Below, piece after piece: positions 15,989 to 25,123 of a stretch of DNA of 38,137 nucleotides. The stretch comes from Sphingopyxis sp. (GTDB lineage: Bacteria; Pseudomonadota; Alphaproteobacteria; Sphingomonadales; Sphingomonadaceae), in NCBI GenBank assembly GCA_012035435.1, contig JAAUPH010000002.1:1-38137 (forward strand), given 5' to 3'. A model generated the notes under the pieces. That model was not told the DNA's origin, ran no database searches, and was given only the letters and a program-made list of their open reading frames with translations. Numbering within the stretch: position 1 is the first letter of the stretch; every line of letters begins with the position of its first letter. The position numbers and the translations under genes were made by a program.

Positions 15989-17204
15989 TTGCAACCAACT
16001 TGGGGAAGGCGTCCGTTAGACGCTTAAAATCGCGTTGTTTCTTCAGCCACGCATAGTCGTCGTTTACGCCAACACCGACTACGACCAGAATGACATCTCG
16101 CGAAGGCACGATACGCAGAATAACCCCGCCCCAACCCGTATGGCCAAACGCGTCAATGGGTATCTCATCGTCGGATGGACGCGCCACCGATTGCGGCATC
16201 AAATCCATTACAAACGTCAACATGCCATAATATTCACCAGCCGCATTTTTGGGATACTCAGGCGGCAGCGGTTTTGTCAGCGAGGCCTCACTCGGAGTCC
16301 GCATCAGATTCACCCAGCCGGATGGCAATATTCTCTCACCGTTCCAGACACCGTCACGCATTAATAAAAGGCCGAATTTGCCCAAATCGCAAGGGCTCCA
16401 CCTAACCCCCGATGAGCCATACCAAGTTCCCTTTTTGTCAAACTCAAGTTCAGTGGTGTTTGCGCCGATCGGAGTGCTAATCTCCTCTCGGACCCATTTT
16501 GCAATTTCGCTGCGATTATTCCCAACCTTGCCCAGGGCAAGTGCACCGACAAGGGACGGCGTCCCGTCCGAATATTGCCAGTAACTTCCGGGTTTGTGGC
16601 GCAACGGCTGTAGTGCCGTATAGCTCGCCAAGTCTTCATATCCTTCGCCAAAAGCCAGTCCAATCAAGGAAGCATCACCCTCCTCTTCCCAGCCAAGGCC
16701 TGTCGTCATATTCAGAGTATTGCGCAGCGTGATTTTCGAACGTGGGTCATTTCGTTGCCACTGCGACAAACCCAAGGGCGCGTCCAGTTTAGCATGACCG
16801 TCACGAACCAACACACCAGCCATAACCGCGCCCATCATCTTCGCCACGGACATTGGAAACATTGTGCGGTCACATGTGTATCCATTGGTAAAGCGCTCGG
16901 CAACGATTTGCCCCTTGTGGATGAGCAATATCGCATTGGTCTTGCCCATTAATGGGTCTTGACTGCTCATAATCTCGTCGAGCTGCTCATTCAGCAAACG
17001 CACATTCACGTCGCCCCCGATCGCGGCGCGCTCCCATTTTTTGGTCGGCCAGGCGATACCTGTTGGTTGCTCAGGCAGGCTACTATATGTGAACTTGCGC
17101 GGTGATGGTGCGGTTGGCGCATTGGTTTCGCTGAGCGACAATTGAACAGTCGCAACCGAAATCGCTGCGGCAGCGGTCAATGCTGCTACCCTAGATATTT
17201 TCAT
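15975..17204 (-). CDS. Exported serine hydrolase, second EstB-like copy
   Basis: 409 residues from ATG 17204, chosen because GGTGAGG precedes it by nine bases; a GTG at 17219 is an alternative. A signal peptide (ALTAAAAISVATVQLSL) is followed by the catalytic domain. Ser119-x-x-Lys122 in MSVAKMMG, Tyr211 in QYSDGT and GHTGWGG are the three motifs of class C-like serine hydrolases. The protein is strongly similar to that at 682-1899 through the core and also lacks the cysteine-containing N-terminal domain, which appears as a divergent gene (17270). It heads an operon with the MFS carrier, suggesting that hydrolysis outside the cytoplasm delivers a substrate that is then imported. Confidence 0.83.
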   Translation of the reverse strand: MKISRVAALTAAAAISVATVQLSLSETNAPTAPSPRKFTYSSLPEQPTGIAWPTKKWERAAIGGDVNVRLLNEQLDEIMSSQDPLMGKTNAILLIHKGQIVAERFTNGYTCDRTMFPMSVAKMMGAVMAGVLVRDGHAKLDAPLGLSQWQRNDPRSKITLRNTLNMTTGLGWEEEGDASLIGLAFGEGYEDLASYTALQPLRHKPGSYWQYSDGTPSLVGALALGKVGNNRSEIAKWVREEISTPIGANTTELEFDKKGTWYGSSGVRWSPCDLGKFGLLLMRDGVWNGERILPSGWVNLMRTPSEASLTKPLPPEYPKNAAGEYYGMLTFVMDLMPQSVARPSDDEIPIDAFGHTGWGGVILRIVPSRDVILVVVGVGVNDDYAWLKKQRDFKRLTDAFPKLVANAER

Positions 17205-17232
17205 GCTTGCGAACCTCACCAGACATCGACTA

Positions 17233-17246
17233 GTTAAACGATTAAC
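17233..17246. promoter_or_regulatory. Inverted repeat GTTAA-ACGA-TTAAC in the second divergent pair
   Basis: Perfect 5-bp arms with a 4-nt spacer lie between the serine hydrolase (start 17204) and the small protein (start about 17270). The geometry (5-4-5) equals that of the site at 653-666, but the arm sequence differs. It could be an operator or the core of a promoter. Confidence 0.25.
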
Positions 17247-17269
17247 CTAATATGGAGGAGTTTGCCGTG

Positions 17270-17594
17270 ATGCGCAAGATTGGAAAATGGGCATTGCGTA
17301 TCACAGGCGTTCTGCTGTTGATCGCGATCATTCCGGTATCGATAAAAGTGCGCGAATATGGGTATGCCACGACGCGCATCACTGCGCGCGTCGTCTGTCC
17401 GATGGTTTATATTGATGGCAGGGATGTGCCGTTCGCACTTAACCATCTAAGCATGCTCGGTATTTTGCCGTTTGATCCCCGCAGCATCGTTTCTGTCTCA
17501 TTGTCCGGACAAGCGCGAAGTCACTGTGGATGCCTTTGGCATGTTCGAGGCGAAATCCATTCACTACCCAGGAGAAGGCTGCGTCTTGCAGTAA
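17270..17594 (+). pseudogene. Frame-broken paralogue of the small anchored domain protein
   Basis: Starts at ATG 17270 (or GTG 17267) behind GGAGGAG. An anchor (LRITGVLLLIAIIPVSI) is followed by YGYATTRITARVVCPM, GRD and ILPFDPR, as in the gene at 295-639. Near 17498 the frame is lost by one base. The correct continuation is in another frame and is intact: DKREVTVDAFGMFEA, then PGEGCVLQ with a stop at 17592-17594. One base too many, for example the TT at 17501-17502, explains the break. Without repair the frame runs to 17605 with unrelated sequence. The intact tail shows that the break is either very recent or a sequencing error. It precedes the enolase-family gene by 25 bp. Confidence 0.75.
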
Positions 17595-17619
17595 TCGCCG
17601 ATTAGAACAGAGATAAGAC

Positions 17620-18819
17620 ATGCGAATATCTAAAGTTGAAGTGATACGCATCGGCGAGCCTGAGTGGTCAACGCCAGCGTGGTGGGCAACCTGTAATCTC
17701 GATGCGCTATTCGAAACCGGGATAAAATTTCGAAAAGACCCAATCGGGCTTTTTAACAAGCCAATCGGCACCGCTGGTGACCCGGTTTTTGCAATCATTG
17801 TTAGGATATTTACCAACGATGGCCTGGATGGATTCGGCGTGGTTGCGCTGGGCTCCGAGGCCGTCGCCCAAGTTGTTGAGAACCGTCTCGCGCCGCTAAT
17901 TTTGGGCAAGGACCCGTTCGATGTCGAGTTGATCTGGGAACTTATGTACCGATCGACCCTCAACATTGGCCGCAAAGGCCTTGTCTTACAAGCAATTAGC
18001 GGCGTCGATATTGCCCTGTGGGACCTCATGGGCAAAGCCGTTGACAAGCCAATGTTTGCGTTGATGGGCGGACGAACAAGAGACAGGATTAGAGGTTACG
18101 CCAGCGCCGGCTACGCCATGGACGATCTTGATGAAGTCGCCCAAATGGCGAGGGAATATCGCGATCAGGGCTTTACCGCGATGAAAATGCGCTTTGGCTG
18201 GGGGCCGCTTGATGGCCGAGCAGGCATGCGGCGCAACGTAGAGATGGTCGCCAAGTTGCGCGATGCAATTGGTGATGACATGGATTTAGCGGCCGACGCC
18301 TATATGGGCTGGACCACCCAATATGCCATAGAAATGCTCGAGAAATTGAAGCCCTATGACCTCGCCTGGATCGAAGAACCCATTTCAGCTGATGACTATG
18401 AGGGCCACGCTAGGTTACGCGCTTCAACCAGTATCGCCATCGCTGGCGGCGAGCATGAGGCCACCCGGTACGGGTATCGTGACCTGATCACACGTGGGTG
18501 CGTTGATATTGTGCAGCTGGACGTTAACCGCTGCGGTGGGCCTACGGAGGCTCGCAAGATCGTTGCATTGGCGCAAGCATTCAATCTGCCCGTCATCCCG
18601 CACGCTCCGGAAACACCAAACATTCACTTGGTCATGGCACACCACAATATGCCTATGGTAGAAGTGTTTCCCAATCACGGACGGGACGGTGATACGTTCA
18701 CAAGTGAGCTGGTGACGGGCGACCCAATTTGCGAAAATGGTCATGTAATGATGACAGATTCCGCCGGCCTGGGAGTTAAACTAAACTGGGATGTAATTGA
18801 TAACTACCGGGTCATGTAA
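17620..18819 (+). CDS. Enolase-superfamily sugar acid dehydratase, L-rhamnonate dehydratase-like
   Basis: 399 residues. The N-terminal capping domain is followed by the barrel with metal ligands in LAADAYMGW (Asp), WIEEPIS (Glu) and AGGEHE (Glu), and the general acid/base His in PHAPETPN. MKMRFGWGP-x-GRAGMRRNVE strongly resembles the RhmD group of the mandelate racemase subfamily. The reaction would be dehydration of a six- or five-carbon aldonate to a 2-keto-3-deoxy acid. With the AraD1-like and aldehyde dehydrogenase genes at 9.3-11.8 kb it may form a non-phosphorylative sugar-acid route, although the genes are in separate transcription units. The exact substrate (L-rhamnonate, L-lyxonate or other) is not resolved. 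Confidence 0.78.
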   Translation: MRISKVEVIRIGEPEWSTPAWWATCNLDALFETGIKFRKDPIGLFNKPIGTAGDPVFAIIVRIFTNDGLDGFGVVALGSEAVAQVVENRLAPLILGKDPFDVELIWELMYRSTLNIGRKGLVLQAISGVDIALWDLMGKAVDKPMFALMGGRTRDRIRGYASAGYAMDDLDEVAQMAREYRDQGFTAMKMRFGWGPLDGRAGMRRNVEMVAKLRDAIGDDMDLAADAYMGWTTQYAIEMLEKLKPYDLAWIEEPISADDYEGHARLRASTSIAIAGGEHEATRYGYRDLITRGCVDIVQLDVNRCGGPTEARKIVALAQAFNLPVIPHAPETPNIHLVMAHHNMPMVEVFPNHGRDGDTFTSELVTGDPICENGHVMMTDSAGLGVKLNWDVIDNYRVM

Positions 18820-18856
18820 TCGATATTAAATGCAAAAACTCACTACTTATTTTATT

Positions 18857-20230
18857 TTAGCATTCCACAACATTGACAGCCAAACCTCCAAGTGATGTCT
18901 CCTTGTATCTCGTATCCATATCCCGCCCGGTTTTCAGCATCGTCATGATAACCTGATCCAAACTCACATGGTGCTGCCCGTTCCCGCACATCGCGAGACG
19001 CGAGGCTTCGATTGCTTTGACTGCACCAACTGCATTGCGTTCAATGCACGGGATTTGAACTAGGCCTCCGATCGGGTCGCACGTTAAGCCCAGACAATGT
19101 TCCATGGCAATCTCTGCTGCGTTTTCCACTTGCGCTGGCGACCCGCCCATAACTTCGGTGAGGCCCGCTGCAGCCATTGAGCAAGCGACGCCAACTTCGC
19201 CTTGACAGCCAACCTCTGCACCAGAAATCGAGGCATTTTCTTTGAATAGCGAACCAATCGCAGCTGCGGTTAGAAGAAACCTATTGGCTCCAAGGGCGCT
19301 CGCCTCATGCACAAATTTTAGATAAAAGCACATAACTGCAGGAACGATCCCTGCCGCGCCGTTTGTTGGCGCTGTGACAACGCGTCCGCCCGCCGCGTTT
19401 TCCTCATTGACTGCCAGAGCCCACAAATTCACCCAATCTAACGCGCCAAGAGAGTCATGCGTATTTGTCAGGCAACTATTCTTCAGCGTCGCCGCAATCA
19501 CCGGTGCACGTCGCTTCACGCGCAACCCTCCAGGCAAGGTCCCGACCGTGCTGCTGCCTTGCTCAATACAGTCCAGCATCGCCTGCCGCAGTGCCGCCAA
19601 GCTGGCCGTTACCTCAGGCTCGGTTCGAGCCGATAATTCGTTGGCGAGCATAATCGAAGAGATCGCAATTTGTTTGGTTTCTGCAAAATCGAGCAACTCA
19701 TTGCTCGACGAAAAAGGGAAAGGGGGATTGACAAGTTTTCCGTCATCATTGCTCGATTCCAGATCGGCTTCTTCTACAACTGTCCCACCGCCGGTCGAGT
19801 AATATGTGTTCGACAGCATAATTCGGCCGCCTTCGTCATAGGCATTAAATTTCATCCCATTTGAATGATATGGCAATTTCTGACGGGTCCGAAAAACAAT
19901 GTCACGCTCAACGTCAAAACCTAACGCCAGCTTCCCCGAAAGAGCCAATGGAATAGCATGGCCAATGTCGGCCAGGATTTTTGCGATCTTCTCACGACAG
20001 AATGTAGCTGGCCGCATTCCAGCCAATCCGGCTACGATTGCTGTGTCCGTTGCATGCCCTTTGCCAGTCAACGCTAAAGAGCCGAACAACTCGACTGCCA
20101 CGCGCGCGATGGGATCGGACAACCGCAAAGCATCTTCCGCAAACCGACTTGCTGCAATCATCGGGCCCATCGTGTGGGACGAAGACGGTCCTACACCGAT
20201 CTTGAAAAGGCTAAATGTGCTCTGAACCAC
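18857..20230 (-). CDS. sdaA: L-serine dehydratase (single-chain, iron-sulfur)
   Basis: 457 residues starting at GTG 20230. It has the N-terminal beta domain (VGPSSSHTMGPM near 13) fused to the alpha domain, the type 2 form. Cys342, Cys384 and Cys395 (GCQGEVGVAC; CDPIGGLVQIPC) match the cluster ligands known from Legionella L-serine dehydratase. The chain ends in Cys457, the tail cysteine that in that enzyme inserts into the active site as the fourth ligand. It converts L-serine to pyruvate and ammonia. It is the last gene of a leftward operon, 28 bp after the carbonic anhydrase-like gene, an unusual partner set. A different 3-carbon hydroxy-amino substrate is conceivable but not supported. 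Confidence 0.9.
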   Translation of the reverse strand: MVQSTFSLFKIGVGPSSSHTMGPMIAASRFAEDALRLSDPIARVAVELFGSLALTGKGHATDTAIVAGLAGMRPATFCREKIAKILADIGHAIPLALSGKLALGFDVERDIVFRTRQKLPYHSNGMKFNAYDEGGRIMLSNTYYSTGGGTVVEEADLESSNDDGKLVNPPFPFSSSNELLDFAETKQIAISSIMLANELSARTEPEVTASLAALRQAMLDCIEQGSSTVGTLPGGLRVKRRAPVIAATLKNSCLTNTHDSLGALDWVNLWALAVNEENAAGGRVVTAPTNGAAGIVPAVMCFYLKFVHEASALGANRFLLTAAAIGSLFKENASISGAEVGCQGEVGVACSMAAAGLTEVMGGSPAQVENAAEIAMEHCLGLTCDPIGGLVQIPCIERNAVGAVKAIEASRLAMCGNGQHHVSLDQVIMTMLKTGRDMDTRYKETSLGGLAVNVVEC

Positions 20231-20258
20231 GATAGTATGTGCCTCCCGCCTACCGCAA

Positions 20259-20798
20259 TCAGCCTATTCCATTGTTCTTATAACGCACAGCCTGTTCAGC
20301 ATAATGGCCAACTGCATAGGAGACGAAATCCCGCTCGGCCACGTTCGTGTCGCGTTTCACTGCGGGTGGGTTGCCAAGCCAGAGTGAGTTTGGTGGGACC
20401 ATCTTGCCTGGCGGCACCACAGCCCCAGCTGCGATCACTGCGCCAGCACCAACGACCGCTTCGTCTAAAATAATTGCCCCCATCCCGATCAGCGCGCCAT
20501 CGCCGATCGTGCAGCCATGGAGGATGGCCCCATGACCAATTACGACGTTAGACCCAATACTGGTGCCGGCAATATTCTCTGTTGAATGAACAATCGCACC
20601 ATCCTGAACATTGGTGCCCGGCCCGATCAGAATTGGCATGTCATCGCCGCGAACGACCGCGGAAAACCAGATGCTGGCACCATCACCAATTGTGACATCA
20701 CCCACAACCGCTGCGGTGGGCGCAACAAAGACATCCTTCCCCACAGACGGCCTCTTGCCATCCAATATAAACAATGGCCCCATCTGTCGCCGATCCAC
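20259..20798 (-). CDS. Gamma-class carbonic anhydrase-like hexapeptide-repeat protein
   Basis: 179 residues of left-handed beta-helix repeats ([LIV]GxGxx) with the metal histidines of gamma carbonic anhydrases: His in DGAIVHST and the pair in GHGAILHGC. The C-terminal helix (VSYAVGHYAEQAVRY) is typical of the PaaY/YrdA/CaiE branch. Members occur in catabolic operons as carbonic anhydrases or CoA-thioester hydrolases (PaaY). It starts at GTG 20798, three bases after the SDR stop, behind GAGGG. Its place in this operon suggests a housekeeping role for CO2 or a stalled thioester, not a pathway-specific step. Confidence 0.75.
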   Translation of the reverse strand: MDRRQMGPLFILDGKRPSVGKDVFVAPTAAVVGDVTIGDGASIWFSAVVRGDDMPILIGPGTNVQDGAIVHSTENIAGTSIGSNVVIGHGAILHGCTIGDGALIGMGAIILDEAVVGAGAVIAAGAVVPPGKMVPPNSLWLGNPPAVKRDTNVAERDFVSYAVGHYAEQAVRYKNNGIG

Positions 20799-20801
20799 AA
20801 T

Positions 20802-21566
20802 CTAACCCTCCCACTCAAGATTGCCGTCAACCCCGATCGCCTGCCCGGTGATATGGCTCCCGCCCTGACCACTCAGGAAAACACTCAGTTCTGCGACCTC
20901 GGCAGGCGCAATCATGGTTCGCATTGACACGAACGAAAGGAATGCTTCGCGCGCTTGCTCAATTGGCAAACTGCGCTCATCCGCAAACTTGGTTATCAGG
21001 CTGCGGCCGCGGTCGTTATCGATTAAACCAGGCAAAATGGCGTTACACCGAATGTTCCACGGTCCTACTTCGCGTGCTGTATTGACGCTCAGCGCGATCA
21101 GTCCGGCCTTGCTTGCAACATATGCTCCGCGATTGGGCAGCCCAGTGCGCGCAGAACTCGTCGATATGTTGATGATACAACCCGATCGCTGCTGTTTCAT
21201 ACTCGGTATGGCGCGCTTCATGGCGAGGAATGCGCCAGTAAGGTTCACGTCAACACATTGCCGCCATTCCGCTTCGTCCGTTTCCTCAACTGGTGCTCGC
21301 GGGCCGCCTATGCCTGCGTTGTTGACCAATACATCTATGCCGCCCCATTCCTCATATAATCTGCCAAATAGTCGATCTAAATCACCAGCATTCGACACAT
21401 CGGCGTAGCACGCGGTCACACCTCTATGATTGGTGCGCATGGCATCCAGCGATGCTTTATCGACATCGCAAATAGCAACCTTGGCTCCGGTGGTAACGTA
21501 AGCCAAGGCAATCGCCTGCCCAATGCCAGCACCGCCCGCCGTTACCAGAACGCGATCCGCGGTCAC
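20802..21566 (-). CDS. Short-chain dehydrogenase/reductase
   Basis: 254 residues. The coenzyme motif is TAGGAGIG near residue 10, where the usual first Gly is Ala, followed by ICDVDKASL (Asp at the end of strand 2 favours NAD), NNAGIGG, and the catalytic Ser/Tyr/Lys in ISTSSARTGLPNRGAYVASK. The substrate is not evident; a sugar or hydroxy-acid alcohol group would fit the oxidoreductase next to it. It starts at GTG 21566, overlapping the Gfo/Idh/MocA stop (GTGA), so the two are coupled. Similar SDRs act on 2-keto-3-deoxy-L-rhamnonate in Sphingomonas, but I cannot separate this from other SDRs by eye. Confidence 0.8.
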   Translation of the reverse strand: MTADRVLVTAGGAGIGQAIALAYVTTGAKVAICDVDKASLDAMRTNHRGVTACYADVSNAGDLDRLFGRLYEEWGGIDVLVNNAGIGGPRAPVEETDEAEWRQCVDVNLTGAFLAMKRAIPSMKQQRSGCIINISTSSARTGLPNRGAYVASKAGLIALSVNTAREVGPWNIRCNAILPGLIDNDRGRSLITKFADERSLPIEQAREAFLSFVSMRTMIAPAEVAELSVFLSGQGGSHITGQAIGVDGNLEWEG

Positions 21567-22708
21567 GCGAGTTTTTCACTGTCAGAGGGCTGTTCCGCCG
21601 CAATCGAGGAACTACGGGCCAATTTGCCGAGGAAAACGTCGACCATTCGACGCCCCTCGCTGCGATAGATCGCATCAAGAACCATCAACGCCTCTACGCC
21701 TGCTTCCCCTGGAACGGCCGGCTCTTTGCCGTCCCTGACTGTTCGGGCAAAATTGTCGATTTGTTCGGCAAAATGAAGCGGCGCTGCGCCGCCAGCTACT
21801 GCGACCTGTTTCATACCATCTTTGGTATTCAGGAAAAGCTTGTTGGCGTAATGGTAGATACGCACCGCTCCGCAGTCGCCATAAACGTCGATAAATCCGG
21901 GTTGATCCTGCCAGCGGCCTGGTGCGACATATCCGGTCAAGTCCCATCCGCTGCCCCAGCTGAACATGCCTTCGACGGGTAATGTCGTTGCAAAAGTCCC
22001 GTCATCATACGTCAAGGAGCCGATAGCGCCGTTGGCAAAATGAAGAATAGCAAACTCCGGCAACAACGGCGAATCCGTGCGGTTGCCTTGCCCCAATACG
22101 GAAACGATAGGCTCACCAATCAACCACGGCATAATGTCTAACAAATGGACCCCATGGTCTACCAAACCCATGCCGGTCCCGCCCGGCTCGCCAGCAGGAT
22201 AGTGGATTGGCGACAATGGCTTCTGCCCATCAGCTCCGGAGCCGCCAACATAACGCTCTGAAATGCTGCGGACCCGCCCGATCGCGCCCGCTGCAATAAG
22301 CTGTCGAGCAGCAACAATCGCGGGTAGATAGCGATAGGAGGCGCCATAGCAAAGTGGCACTGACGCCGCGCTGCACAAATCGACCAATGACTGGGCATCT
22401 TGCAGGTTTGACGATAGTGGTTTCTCGCACAAGATCGCAACACGAGCTTTCGCACATGCCGATGCAACTTCGAGATGCAGGGATGCCGGTGTGAGCACGC
22501 ACGCAATGTCGAGCGCCTCAGTCCTAAGCATCTCTTCATAAGATGCATAGGCCGTGAAACCGTATTCCAAACCGAGTTCACGGAGCGGAGTGTCGGCAAT
22601 ATCAGCGGCGGCTACAACTTCAATTTCACCTGCGGAACGATAGGCATCCAGGTGAATTTTGCCAACACCTCCAACACCAACAATTCCAACACGCATTTTA
22701 TTTTTCAT
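21563..22708 (-). CDS. Gfo/Idh/MocA-family oxidoreductase
   Basis: 381 residues. The N-terminal Rossmann fold has GIVGVGGVGKIHLDAY, and the conserved CEKPLS supplies the catalytic Lys. DHGVHLLDIMPWLIG carries the Asp/His pair of the second domain. Substrates in this family are cyclitols, sugars and their derivatives. It is 29 bp downstream of the TonB receptor gene and coupled to the SDR, so the two probably oxidise a compound that the receptor takes up. The C-terminal 20 residues (ARSSSIAAEQPSDSEKLA) look like an unstructured tail. Confidence 0.82.
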   Translation of the reverse strand: MKNKMRVGIVGVGGVGKIHLDAYRSAGEIEVVAAADIADTPLRELGLEYGFTAYASYEEMLRTEALDIACVLTPASLHLEVASACAKARVAILCEKPLSSNLQDAQSLVDLCSAASVPLCYGASYRYLPAIVAARQLIAAGAIGRVRSISERYVGGSGADGQKPLSPIHYPAGEPGGTGMGLVDHGVHLLDIMPWLIGEPIVSVLGQGNRTDSPLLPEFAILHFANGAIGSLTYDDGTFATTLPVEGMFSWGSGWDLTGYVAPGRWQDQPGFIDVYGDCGAVRIYHYANKLFLNTKDGMKQVAVAGGAAPLHFAEQIDNFARTVRDGKEPAVPGEAGVEALMVLDAIYRSEGRRMVDVFLGKLARSSSIAAEQPSDSEKLA

Positions 22709-22737
22709 AAATCTTGTTATCTCTTAAATGCGGAATC

Positions 22738-24719
22738 TCAGTAGTTCAGACTTAATCGTACCCCATAACGCTCTGGCCGGACAATAGCCTGAATACCGGC
22801 TAGAAAGTTATTGACCTCGAATGCGAAAACGCTTTTCGAAGCGCCAAGATTTTCAGCAAAGGCCACCACTGACACACGATTTCCGCGAAATCCGGCACGA
22901 AGATTGATGTAGTCGATATCGTTGACGAAATAGCCAGCATCAAACCGGCGCTGCGTTGTCTGAAAAAATCCGGAGGCGTAGTTGATCTCGACTCGGCCGA
23001 AGACTTGTGCTTGATCGCTGACATCTACGCCATATTCGGCCGATGAGCTCAAATTCCATTTTGAGGAATTCGGCAAACGGTTGCCCGACGCATCGAAAAC
23101 ATCGCCGTTTTCGTCGACCGCAGTCGTGAAATCTTTGAACTTGCCGTCTGCGTAGCCAATCGCCCACCCGAGGTTAAAGTTGGGTAGCAATTCGGCGCTG
23201 CCTTCAAACTCCACCCCGTTTATCCGCGCGGTCGCTGCATTCTGCGTAAAGTTTCGTGCAACTAAGTCCGCGCCGCGAAAGAGTGCGTTCACTTGAATGT
23301 CGGACCAGTCCATGCGGTAGACTGAGGCAGCGACCCGGATCTTGCGATCAGTACTTGCAGCCTTAACGCCCGCTTCATAGCTCCATGCCGACTCCTTGCC
23401 ATAGCTTGCCGGGCTACCCGGCACAAATTGCGCGCCTGGATTGAACCCGCCCGCTTTATATCCGCGGGACACGGTTGCATAGGCCGTGAAGTTATCGCTT
23501 GGCTCGTAGCGAATTGATAAGCGCGGCGTGAAATCGCTAAATGTCTGCGATTGCTGAAGGTCGATGCCAGCCGGCAATCCTGTTCCAAATGCCTGCGATT
23601 CATCAATGTAGCGGCTTTTTAGCCGATCTCGCGTGTAGCGCGCAGACGCAGAAACCGTAACATTGCGATCAGGGGATCGCCAATCGGTCGAACCAAATGC
23701 AGCCACGGTCGATACACGCAGCTGCGTTGTCAAGTCTGTGATCCGAAATGGCGCTAGGAACGTCGGTAAACCAATGAGGGTGAAAATATCCTCACGGAAC
23801 GTGGTCACCGCGTTTGTGTCGATTTCGTCCCGATTATACGCCCCACCAATCATCCAGTTGAATGAAGAATCGCTGCTGTTGTCTGACTGCAGCCGTGCCT
23901 CAATGCTGTATAATTCGCTCTTTCCGTCCGCAACAAACGTCACAGCATTTAAACGCGTCCGATCAAAATCACCTTGCGAGTCCTCATTAATCTTTTGAGC
24001 GCCGCCCAGAATGACTGCGGTAACTCCGCCAAGATCAACCTGCGCATTGAGCAGTCCGGTGACATAGTCACGCTCATTCGTCTGAGGCGCATCGGTATCT
24101 ATGTTGCGGCGGTTAGCTGGAAAGAAGCCTAGCCCGGCTGGGTCCAAGCCCTCGGTAAGTCCCACGGTGAAAATCACCGGATTAGTGACTACGCCCGTCG
24201 ATACGCTGCGGATAATGCCCTGCTTGTCGGAACCCTTCAGCACGGTTGCATCAATGGTCACATCACCGCTGGTAAAGCGAAGTGCAACCCGCCCAGATAA
24301 ACGATCAAGATCGTCTGTGTTTTCGGCCGGGCCGACGTCGCGAATATATCCGCCATCATGCCGATAGCTAATGCTCGCGCGGGCCAGCAGCGTATTGTCG
24401 ATGAGCGGAAGGTTGACATAGCCTTGAGCGAGATAGCTTGAGAAGCTCGATGCCTCGATGTCGCCTCCAAAAGCCACGCTGTTTATCGGCTTGGCAAGAA
24501 CAACATTGACTGCGCCGGCAATCGTGTTGCGGCCAAACAGCGTGCCTTGAGGGCCGCGCAGAACCTCGATGCGCTCGACATCATATACGTCGAGATCGAA
24601 CCCTTGCTGACCAGAGCTGGACACCCCGAATCCGTCAATATAGGCCGCGACCGATGAAGCTTGCCCTCCAATATTGCTTACGCCTCGAATGTTCAGGTCC
24701 GAGCGGCCTGGCGCGCCCC
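22738..24719 (-). pseudogene. TonB-dependent outer-membrane receptor, plug and barrel (frame broken)
   Basis: The main body of a sphingomonad-type TonB-dependent receptor. From about 24713 the correct frame reads PGRSDLNIRGVSN, AAYIDGFGVSSSG, then VERIEVLRGPQGTLFGRNTI, the plug signature. A barrel of about 550 residues follows and ends RYGVRLSLNY with the expected terminal aromatic. The N-terminal part is in another frame. One base missing from the CCCC at 24716-24719 (GGGG on the coding strand) would restore ALDGGAPGRSDLN. The barrel is intact over 1.9 kb, so loss is recent or a sequencing artefact. It heads the leftward operon and probably imports that operon's substrate. Confidence 0.82.
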
Positions 24720-24974
24720 ATCGAGCGCTTTGAAGCCGGGAACAAGCGCTGCATAGTCTGCCAACGTATCAACCTGTGCCCGCGTCAAATCTGCTCGGCT
24801 CAAGGCTGTGACGGACAATGGGACGTCGATGATCGCTTGTTCGCGGCGCTGCGCGGTTACGATAATTTCACCATCAGCCTTGTCTTCGGCCTCCTGCGCG
24901 CTGACGGCTGTCGGGATCAGACCGACCGAAATTGCCACAACGGATGTCGCTGCGCGTTGGATCCTCTTGATCAT
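24710..24974 (-). pseudogene. TonB-dependent receptor, signal peptide and TonB box (5' part)
   Basis: Starts at ATG 24974 with AGGAG eight bases upstream. Signal peptide MIKRIQRAATSVVAISVGL ending in AVSA, then a TonB box region (GEIIVTAQRREQ) and the start of the plug (VPLSVTALSRADL, LADYAALVPGFKALDG). After ALDGA the frame is wrong and soon stops near 24693. This is the first part of the receptor whose plug and barrel continue in the next frame. Confidence 0.8.
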
Positions 24975-24980
24975 GTCCAC

Positions 24981-25123
24981 TGCTCCTCCCCAGAAGAATA
25001 AATTGTTTCACGGTGAATGAATTGTCTATTGTTGAATGTCAATAGGCCTTGTATTGTGTGCAGCCACTGCGGCAGCCCGAGCTGGCAACAGCGGCAGCAC
25101 AGGATATTTTTAGGGAGCAACTC
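24981..25123. promoter_or_regulatory. Divergent promoter region with two inverted repeats
   Basis: The region lies between the TonB receptor operon and the beta-keto-acid cleavage gene. TTCAC-G-GTGAA (25007-25017) and CTATTG-N8-CAATAG (25026-25045) are perfect inverted repeats 8 bp apart. One or both may bind the IclR regulator encoded downstream at 26179 or another regulator. Confidence 0.45.
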
